Origin: an uncultured Clostridia bacterium
GTDB lineage: Bacteria > Bacillota > Clostridia > Christensenellales > Aristaeellaceae
Direction: 5' to 3'
DNA length: 5,975 nucleotides
Assembly (NCBI GenBank): GCA_946626395.1
Contig: CAMOUF010000188.1
Span: 1-5,975, forward strand
Shown here piece by piece: positions 1 to 4,689 of the stretch. The notes beneath the pieces were generated by a model that saw nothing but the letters and a program-made list of their open reading frames with translations, was not told the origin of the DNA and did not search any database. Position numbers and translations under genes: made by a program. Position 1 is the first letter of the stretch; every line of letters begins with the position of its first letter.

Positions 1-2
1 AC

Positions 3-1490
3 TATACCGGCCAATGGTTCGACGAGAAGGCGGAGGACGAAAAGAAAGCCCACCGCATCCCCACCAAGGAAAAGGCCGATGAAATCGCCAAGGCTGTGAA
101 GGGCAAGGGGGCTACGGTCAAAAGCGTCACCGCCGAAGCAAAAAAGGAGCTGCCGCCTCAACTGTATGACCTGACCTCCCTCCAGCGGGAGGCTAACCGC
201 AAGCTGGGCTTTACCGCTGATAAGACCCTGAAAATCGCCCAGGAACTATACGAAAAATGGAAGGCCATCACCTACCCCCGCACCGACAGCCGCTATCTGC
301 CTATGGACATGATCGGCCGGACGGTCCAGACCCTGCATAAGCTGCCGGGGCAGTATCAGGAGTGGGTGAACAACATTCCCTGGAAAGAAGAAAACAAGCT
401 GCCCATTTCCAGGCGGATTTTCGACAATGAAAAAATCTCCGACCACCACGCCATCATTCCCACCCCCCAGACCGCGCCGATAGACAAGCTGCCCGCCGAC
501 GCGCAAAAGCTGTTCGATATGATCGCCCGACGGCTGACCGCGGTGTTTTATCCCGCTCACGAATATGATGCCATCAAGGTGATCACCGGAAGCGAAGGCC
601 ACGCCTTCAAGACCACGGGCCGCACCGTGCGCGTCAACGGCTGGAAAGACGTGTACCCCGCCGACAAGGAGGAGGAAGCCGCCCTGCCTGTTCTGCAGGA
701 GGGCGACAATCGAACGGTGGTCAAGGCCTCCGTGAAAAAAGAGGCCACCAAGCCCCCGGCCCCCCACACCGACGCCTCCCTCCTGGCCGCCATGGAAAAC
801 GCGGGCAGGGAGCTGGAGGATGAAAAGCTGCGGGAGCAGATGAAGGGCAGCGGCCTGGGCACCCCCGCCACCCGCGCCGCCATCATCGAGCGGCTGATCC
901 AGGTGGGCTATGCCGCCCGCCGGGGCCGGGCCCTGAACGCCACGGAAAAGGGCGTGAGCCTCATCGCCATCGCGCCGCCGGAAATCGCCTCCCCGGAAAC
1001 CACCGGCAAATGGGAGCTGGCCCTGGACGAAATCGCCCATAACCAGCGGGACACCCAGCGGTTCATGGAGGGCATCCGCCGCCTGAGCACCTTCCTGGTC
1101 ACCTATGCCCGGGACACGAAAACCGACGCCTCCTTCCCCGAGGAAATGCGCCGGGGCAAAAAAGGCGCGGGCAGAAAGAAAACAAGCGCCGTAAAGCCCG
1201 TGGAGGGCGTGGCCTGCCCCCTGTGCGGCAAAGCGGTGCAGGAAAATCAAAAGGCCTTCGGCTGCTCCGGCTGGAAGGAGGGCTGCCATTTTACCCTGTG
1301 GAAGGATGGCTTAAAGCGCGGCGGCGGGCCGCTGCTCAATGAAAAGCTGGTGCAGCTGCTGCTGAAAAACGGCGCGGTGAAGGGCTCTACCGGCACTGTC
1401 GCCTTGAGCAATGGCTTTCTCACCTTTACCCCCAACGGGGCGGAATCGCCCGCGGTCAGCGCTGCGATCACGTACGAGAAGAAGAACTGA
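3..1490 (+). CDS. topB: DNA topoisomerase III (type IA), 5'-truncated by window edge
   Basis: The reading frame is open from base 3 to the TGA at 1488-1490, giving about 495 codons with no start in view. Type IA topoisomerases cut and rejoin one DNA strand through a 5'-phosphotyrosine and decatenate or relax DNA. Visible motifs are LYDLTSLQREAN; the catalytic-tyrosine motif YPRTDSRYL, with its Tyr codon at 273-275; DHHAIIPT; GLGTPATRAAIIERL; and a C-terminal zinc ribbon (codons about 1215-1290) with Cys spacing CX2C-X12-C-X6-C. The N-terminal TOPRIM domain, with its metal-binding acidic residues, lies upstream of the window; family members are roughly 700 residues, so about 200-250 are missing. 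A GTG at 96 is internal to the conserved region and is not the start. This subtype with a Cys4 tail is common on Firmicutes conjugative elements (family knowledge); whether that is so here cannot be seen. The gene converges on the glycohydrolase gene, leaving 55 bases between the stop codons. Confidence 0.95.
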   Translation, partial: YTGQWFDEKAEDEKKAHRIPTKEKADEIAKAVKGKGATVKSVTAEAKKELPPQLYDLTSLQREANRKLGFTADKTLKIAQELYEKWKAITYPRTDSRYLPMDMIGRTVQTLHKLPGQYQEWVNNIPWKEENKLPISRRIFDNEKISDHHAIIPTPQTAPIDKLPADAQKLFDMIARRLTAVFYPAHEYDAIKVITGSEGHAFKTTGRTVRVNGWKDVYPADKEEEAALPVLQEGDNRTVVKASVKKEATKPPAPHTDASLLAAMENAGRELEDEKLREQMKGSGLGTPATRAAIIERLIQVGYAARRGRALNATEKGVSLIAIAPPEIASPETTGKWELALDEIAHNQRDTQRFMEGIRRLSTFLVTYARDTKTDASFPEEMRRGKKGAGRKKTSAVKPVEGVACPLCGKAVQENQKAFGCSGWKEGCHFTLWKDGLKRGGGPLLNEKLVQLLLKNGAVKGSTGTVALSNGFLTFTPNGAESPAVSAAITYEKKN

Positions 1491-1504
1491 CGGTATTGGC
1501 GGAT

Positions 1505-1538
1505 AAAAAATCCCCTGCCGCGTTTTTGCGGCGGGGGA
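1505..1538 (-). terminator. Intrinsic terminator of the glycohydrolase gene
   Basis: Bases 1511-1521 and 1528-1538 form an 11-bp GC-rich stem with one G-T wobble and a 6-base loop. Read on the minus strand, the stem is followed directly by six T (1510 down to 1505), the classical Rho-independent arrangement, and it begins 8 bases after the minus-strand TAA. On the plus strand the hairpin is followed by a purine-rich run without a T tract, so it should serve topB poorly, although the stem could still block 3' exonucleases. Confidence 0.9.
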
Positions 1539-1545
1539 GGGAAAA

Positions 1546-2349
1546 TTAACCCATGGTCTGCGCCTGGCGGCAGAATCGGTCGATGACGGCCAGCATCTCC
1601 TCCGGCAGCCGGTTCCGGCCCTCCTTCTCCATGCTGCCGGGCAGGCCGTAAAAGGCTTCCGCGATGCCGCCCGCAATGCAGGTCAGGGTATCGCAGTCCC
1701 CGCCCAGGGAGACGGCGGTGCGGATCACGTCCTCGAAGGAAGTTCCTTCTAAAAAGGCCGTGATGGCTTCCGGCACTGTCTGCTGGCAGGATTCCACGTG
1801 ATGGTAAAAGGGCCTGATCTCATCGCAGGTGCGGCTCAGATCGTAGCCAAATTCCCGGATGATGTAGTCCTTGATTTCTTCCTTCGTGCTGCCGGTGCGC
1901 GCCAGGAAGATGGCGCTGGCCGTGGCCTCCGCGCCCTTGATGCCTTCCGGATGATTGTGGGACACCTGGGCGGTCAGCCGGGCCATGCGCCGGGTTTCCT
2001 CCAGGGTTCCAAACAGCCATCCGGCGGCGGACCCCCGCATGGCCGAGCCGTTTCCAAAGCTGCCGTAGGGCGTGGGAAACTTCTGATGCAGCCATTGATA
2101 GAACCTGAGGCCGTATCCCGCGTCGGGGTATTTTCTGCCCCACTTCTGCATGGAAGAAGTCAGGGCGTCAAGGATGTCTTCCTCCGGCTGGCCCAGGGTG
2201 TCCAGCAGGGCTTCCGCCACCGCCACGGTCATCACGGAATCATCGGTAAATTCCGAGCCAGAGCTAAAGAGCGGAAAATCCTTGGTTTTGCCGCCACGGT
2301 CAAATTCATATGGGGCGCCGATCATATCGCCTAAAATTGCACCCATCAT
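1546..2349 (-). CDS. ADP-ribosylglycohydrolase family protein (DraG/ARH-like)
   Basis: This 267-residue protein is a complete single-domain member of the ADP-ribosylglycohydrolase family. Such enzymes remove ADP-ribose from proteins, nucleic acids or small acceptors using a binuclear Mg/Mn centre in the cytoplasm. The N-terminal GAILGDMIGAPYEF signature is at residues 3-16 and the first metal-binding motif FTDDS at 34-38. GNGSAMR is at 99-105, SHNHPEGIKGA at 130-140, and the C-terminal metal motif GGDCDT at 216-221, so all acidic ligands are present. The frame is open back to 2418, but the strong SD AAGGAGGTG (2365-2357) places the start at 2349 (core spacing 9) or 2346 (spacing 12). An ATG at 2355 would be only 3 bases from the SD core, and family homology begins at MGAILGD. 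No signal peptide is seen. It appears to be a single-gene transcription unit with its own promoter and terminator. The true substrate cannot be deduced, and no partner ADP-ribosyltransferase or macrodomain gene is in the window. Confidence 0.93.
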   Translation of the reverse strand: MMGAILGDMIGAPYEFDRGGKTKDFPLFSSGSEFTDDSVMTVAVAEALLDTLGQPEEDILDALTSSMQKWGRKYPDAGYGLRFYQWLHQKFPTPYGSFGNGSAMRGSAAGWLFGTLEETRRMARLTAQVSHNHPEGIKGAEATASAIFLARTGSTKEEIKDYIIREFGYDLSRTCDEIRPFYHHVESCQQTVPEAITAFLEGTSFEDVIRTAVSLGGDCDTLTCIAGGIAEAFYGLPGSMEKEGRNRLPEEMLAVIDRFCRQAQTMG

Positions 2350-2356
2350 GCGCATG

Positions 2357-2365
2357 CACCTCCTT
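2357..2365 (-). promoter_or_regulatory. Strong ribosome binding site for the glycohydrolase gene
   Basis: On the minus strand this reads AAGGAGGTG, nearly a full complement of the 16S rRNA 3' end. The AGGAGG core lies 9 bases before the ATG at 2349-2347, 12 before the ATG at 2346-2344 and only 3 before the ATG at 2355-2353. This decides against the longer open frame. Confidence 0.85.
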
Positions 2366-2380
2366 GCTTCTGATGGCATC

Positions 2381-2389
2381 AGTATAGCA
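2381..2389 (-). promoter_or_regulatory. Extended -10 promoter of the glycohydrolase gene
   Basis: On the minus strand this reads TGC-TATACT, an extended -10 element that differs from TATAAT at one position. Transcription would start near 2374, giving a leader of about 25 bases that contains the SD. No convincing -35 lies 17 bases upstream (the sequence there is ACCCCT), as is usual for extended -10 promoters. A second weak possibility is TTGCAG (2418-2413) with TTTTAT (2396-2391) at 16-base spacing. Confidence 0.6.
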
Positions 2390-2504
2390 GATAAAAGCAG
2401 AAAAGGGGTCGCCTGCAAAGCGACAAATTTGGGCCATTTACAGCAGGCAGGCGGAGAGCTCAGCCAGAAGCCCGGTGTCGATTTTCTTCATGCCGCATCA
2501 TATT

Positions 2505-2520
2505 CGCAAATTGGTTTGCG
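2505..2520. repeat. 16-base inverted repeat in divergent intergenic region
   Basis: CGCAAA and TTTGCG form perfect 6-base arms around a TTGG centre. It lies between the two divergent genes, about 115 bases upstream of the LRR gene start. It could be a repressor operator or a small hairpin; no regulator gene is present to support either reading, and I see no strong promoter next to it. Confidence 0.5.
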
Positions 2521-2538
2521 CATAAACAATTTTCAACG

Positions 2539-2566
2539 CCTGACGCCTCATTCCTCACTCCTCACT
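2539..2566. repeat. Four tandem heptamers (CCTSAYK-like)
   Basis: Four consecutive 7-base units are visible: CCTGACG, CCTCATT, CCTCACT and CCTCACT. The last two are identical and the others differ at two or three positions. The array ends 68 bases before the LRR gene start and lies in its probable upstream region. Short heptameric arrays can vary in copy number by slippage; here the array is short and partly degenerate, so it may be a relic. Confidence 0.6.
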
Positions 2567-2622
2567 TGGTGATTGAAAGTGTTCCGCAAATGAAGGAATA
2601 CGCAGAGAGGCTCGCGAAAAGG

Positions 2623-2628
2623 AAGGAG
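2623..2628 (+). promoter_or_regulatory. Ribosome binding site fixing the LRR protein start
   Basis: AAGGAG is followed by 6 bases and then the ATG at 2635, which is ideal spacing. The alternative in-frame starts, TTG 2566 and ATG 2590, have no comparable SD. Confidence 0.8.
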
Positions 2629-2634
2629 ACTTGG

Positions 2635-4365
2635 ATGGATATTCTGCTGATGTTCTTGTTCCCTGCTGTTGTGCTGGTCGTTGGGGCCGCTACAGGGCTG
2701 ATGACGCGGATCGCCGAAACGCTGGCCTGCCACAGTCTGTTCAAGCAATACAGCCGCATGGGGGAAGCTGTATGGCAGAAGATAGACACCCGGCAGCAGG
2801 CCCTGGATTATCTCAACGGTCCGGCGGGAGAGCGCATGGCCTGCTTTTGGCGTTTGCTTGGCTGGTACCGGTTTTTGATCGTGGCGGGGCTCATCGACGG
2901 CGTCCTGCTGCTGTATCTGGTCACGCTGCAGATTGACGGAATTGAATATGTTATCCTGGGCTTGATGGGAATGTTCACATTTGCCGAATATATGTCCGGC
3001 TCCGTTTATCGCAAAATTGGAAAGAAGCTGGAAAACGAACAGGAACTGAAAAGTTTGGGAGAGGAAGAACTGCTCAAGTACGCGGCAAACACCCGGAACG
3101 ACCTCAAAAAGCTCGAGGAGATGCCCTCCAGCCGCTGGCGCACGCTGGTGACGGTGACAGGCGCCGAGGCGGCTATGCTGGCATGCCTGCAAATCTATTA
3201 CTGCCTGATTCCCCATAGCGCGGGCCAGGGCCTGTGGCAGGTGCGGGGCTTTCAATACCGGGTGCTGGAGGACGGCGGCGCGGAGCTGACAGGCTACACG
3301 GGCATCTGGAAAAGGATTCGCGTTCCAAAAAAACTGGGCGGTCATCCCGTCACTGTCATTGGCGAAAAAGCCTTTTATAAACCAGCGGGCGGGGATTACC
3401 TGGCCTTTGGCAGAAAGGACCTGGAAGAGGTCCTGCTGCCGGAGGGCATCAGGCGCATCGAGGCCCATGCCTTTGACGGGTGCGGGGATGTAAAATCCTT
3501 GCGCCTGCCGGACAGCGTCGTTTTTATCGGCAATCAAGCCTTTTCAGACAGCGAAATCAAGGAACTCACCCTGCCCCTTGGCCTTCAAGAGATAGACGGC
3601 AATCCCTTCAACGGGCAGAATATTTTGCTGCCTGAGGATCATCCGGTGTTCTGCGTCCGGGACGGGGCGCTTTTGAATCAGCGGGACGGCGTTCTGGTCT
3701 GCTTCATGAGACAGACGGACGCCACGGAATACCGGGTTCCGGACGGGATAAAAAGAATCAACGATTACGCTTTCCAAAAGAGCCGTGCCCTGAAAAGCGT
3801 TCTCCTGCCCGAAGGGCTTGCTTCCATTGGTGAACGCGCTTTTTCTTATTGTGAAAGCCTGGAAACCATCGAATTGCCGGACAGCGTGACCCATTTAGGT
3901 GACGGCGTCTTTTACAATTGCCGGGCGCTCAGGCAGGTCCGGCTGCCCGGAAATTTGGAAGCCATTGGGGAAAGCATGTTTTACGATTGCTCCAGCCTTA
4001 AAGCGATTGATTTGCCGGAAACCATCAAGACCATTGGATCGCACGCCTTTTGCGGCTGCGCCTTTCAGGAATTTACGGTGCCTTCCAGCATAGAAGCCAT
4101 TGAAATAGGCACATTTGATCGCTGTAAAAACCTGCGCCGCGTCACCGTTTCGGAAGGAATAAAAACCATTGATGGTTTCGCCTTTGGAGAATGCTCCAGC
4201 CTGGAAACAATCATCCTGCCTTCCAGCCTGCAGGACATGCATATGCTCGCTATGTATGGGGCGAACAAAGCCTGCGTCTTCGTCGTGGCTCCGGGCAGCG
4301 AAGCGGAACGATGGTGCAAAATCTACGAATTCCAGTACCGTTATCCGGAGGGGAAAGCGATATAA
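2635..4365 (+). CDS. Polytopic membrane protein with C-terminal BspA-like leucine-rich repeats (LRR_5)
   Basis: The product is 576 residues from the ATG at 2635, chosen for its AAGGAG SD; the frame itself is open from 2566. Four hydrophobic segments are visible at about residues 2-22, 80-100, 103-120 and 170-192. The two long loops between them (about 23-79 and 121-169) are rich in Lys and Arg and so are probably cytoplasmic. That puts the C-terminal region (205-576) outside the cell. This region starts with a BspA-type entry (YRVLEDGGAELTGYTG, then VTVIGEKAF) and carries about eleven repeats of the form IGxxAFxxCxxLxxxxLPxxL. An insertion near the fourth to fifth repeat (DGALLNQRDGVL) is also typical of BspA-like proteins. 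Family members take part in adhesion or host binding, but their partners vary. There is no Sec signal peptide and no LPXTG anchor, and the polytopic N-terminal module is one I do not recognise. A hydrophobic stretch follows the stop in another frame (see findings). Confidence 0.9.
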   Translation: MDILLMFLFPAVVLVVGAATGLMTRIAETLACHSLFKQYSRMGEAVWQKIDTRQQALDYLNGPAGERMACFWRLLGWYRFLIVAGLIDGVLLLYLVTLQIDGIEYVILGLMGMFTFAEYMSGSVYRKIGKKLENEQELKSLGEEELLKYAANTRNDLKKLEEMPSSRWRTLVTVTGAEAAMLACLQIYYCLIPHSAGQGLWQVRGFQYRVLEDGGAELTGYTGIWKRIRVPKKLGGHPVTVIGEKAFYKPAGGDYLAFGRKDLEEVLLPEGIRRIEAHAFDGCGDVKSLRLPDSVVFIGNQAFSDSEIKELTLPLGLQEIDGNPFNGQNILLPEDHPVFCVRDGALLNQRDGVLVCFMRQTDATEYRVPDGIKRINDYAFQKSRALKSVLLPEGLASIGERAFSYCESLETIELPDSVTHLGDGVFYNCRALRQVRLPGNLEAIGESMFYDCSSLKAIDLPETIKTIGSHAFCGCAFQEFTVPSSIEAIEIGTFDRCKNLRRVTVSEGIKTIDGFAFGECSSLETIILPSSLQDMHMLAMYGANKACVFVVAPGSEAERWCKIYEFQYRYPEGKAI

Positions 4366-4366
4366 A

Positions 4367-4441
4367 TTGTTCGTATTGGCTGGCATCGTATCCATAATCT
4401 GTTTGTTTGCAACAGCGGGGATCAATATAATAATTTTTTAA
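4367..4441 (+). other. Possible micro-ORF or out-of-frame membrane tail
   Basis: Directly after the LRR gene stop, in the +1 frame, a TTG at 4367 opens 24 codons ending at TAA 4439-4441. They encode an almost wholly hydrophobic helix (FVLAGIVSIICLFATAGI). A purine run, GGAGGGG (4347-4353), lies 13 bases upstream, which is rather far for an SD. The same frame read upstream gives GKRYK just before the helix. It may be a tiny membrane peptide, a tail once joined to the LRR protein, or chance in an AT-rich stretch. Confidence 0.25.
4403..4431 (+). promoter_or_regulatory. Sigma-A-type promoter of the SH3 protein gene
   Basis: A perfect -10 TATAAT (4426-4431) is preceded at exactly 17 bases by TTGTTT (4403-4408), which matches the -35 consensus in its first three positions. 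Transcription would start near 4438, giving a leader of about 250 bases before the TTG at 4690. The AT-rich setting contrasts with the GC-rich genes on both sides. Confidence 0.6.
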
Positions 4442-4450
4442 TTAATATAT
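4425..4450. repeat. AT-rich inverted repeat overlapping the -10 element
   Basis: The 11-base arms 4425-4435 and 4440-4450 pair with one mismatch around TTTT. The repeat covers the -10 box and the probable transcription start, so it could be an operator. As RNA it would be a weak AU hairpin at the 3' end of the LRR transcript. Confidence 0.4.
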
Positions 4451-4470
4451 CCGAAAAGGTTTTCTTGGAA

Positions 4471-4626
4471 AGGGGTCTGGGGAAACCATTCTTACAGCCA
4501 GACGGCCCGAAGGGACGAATGGCGCGGCCCCAGCTAATAAATATGGAGAAAAGAGCATGGGCAAGCAAAGCGCAGGCCATGCGATGTAATTCCAAAGAAT
4601 GGTTTCTCCCAGAAAATCCATTTTTT
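4471..4626 (+). ncRNA. Candidate structured leader RNA (attenuator or orphan riboswitch)
   Basis: The leader can form a local two-part stem: CTGGGG 4477-4482 with CCCCAG 4528-4533, and CCATTC 4486-4491 with GAATGG 4517-4522. The enclosed loop contains CCC-GAA-GGG at 4506-4514. A second hairpin pairs GCATGG 4555-4560 with CCATGC 4577-4582. The upstream strand 4476-4491 can instead pair with 4597-4613 over 16 base pairs with one bulged base, and this would sequester the 5' arm of the terminator at 4594-4626. Thus formation of the local stem should permit termination and the long-range helix should prevent it. A further alternative is GTCTGG 4475-4480 with CCAGAC 4498-4503. The leader lacks the c-di-GMP-I hallmark, a T-box, and the ydaO, SAM and TPP consensus elements as I remember them. 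The pairings are seen directly; the regulatory role and any ligand are inference. Confidence 0.5.
4594..4626 (+). terminator. Intrinsic terminator inside the leader
   Basis: AATGGTTTCT (4598-4607) pairs with AGAAA (4611-4615) and CCATT (4618-4622) around a CCC loop, with a two-base bulge (4616-4617). It is followed by a run of T ending at 4626, six in a row from 4621. A preceding AAAG (4594-4597) could lengthen the stem into the T run. It lies about 65 bases upstream of the next start codon and after a good promoter, so it fits premature termination of that gene's transcript. The alternative is the distal terminator of the LRR gene. Confidence 0.6.
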
Positions 4627-4675
4627 ATGAAACAAATCCGGCGCTGAAATTGTCATGATGGATAGAAAGAAAATC

Positions 4676-4685
4676 AGGGAGGGAG
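4676..4685 (+). promoter_or_regulatory. Ribosome binding site for the TTG-start gene
   Basis: The purine tract AGGGAGGGAG contains GGGAGG 7 bases before the TTG at 4690. It supports TTG initiation just ahead of a clear signal peptide; no in-frame ATG lies nearby upstream. Confidence 0.7.
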
Positions 4686-4689
4686 AACA

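Noticed and set aside
246..1289. 347-codon open frame on the minus strand inside topB
   Set aside because: It is Gly/Ala/His-rich low-quality protein opposite a strongly conserved gene; this is a GC-rich antisense shadow.
2350..2418. N-terminal extension of the glycohydrolase to 2418
   Set aside because: It would contain the SD and promoter, lacks its own SD, and the family signature starts at the internal Met.
2408..2424. GTCGC / GCGAC inverted repeat with a 7-base loop
   Set aside because: Five-base arms and no T tract; this is expected by chance.
2438..2491. 17-codon minus-strand ORF beginning MKKIDTG
   Set aside because: It has no SD, is too short to judge, and shows no similarity I can recognise.
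2548..3537. 329-codon minus-strand frame inside the LRR gene
   Set aside because: The plus frame has clear LRR repeats and membrane helices; the antisense product is His/Gln-rich with no motif.
4471..4626. Assignment of the leader to a known riboswitch (c-di-GMP-I, ydaO c-di-AMP, SAM-I, TPP, T-box)
   Set aside because: GGGGAAACC recalls short stretches of some of these classes, but their other invariant elements are absent, so no class name is given.
4465..4647. 60-codon plus-strand frame across the leader
   Set aside because: It has a TTG start without an SD, no recognisable motif, and spans the hairpins and the terminator. The RNA structure explains the sequence better.
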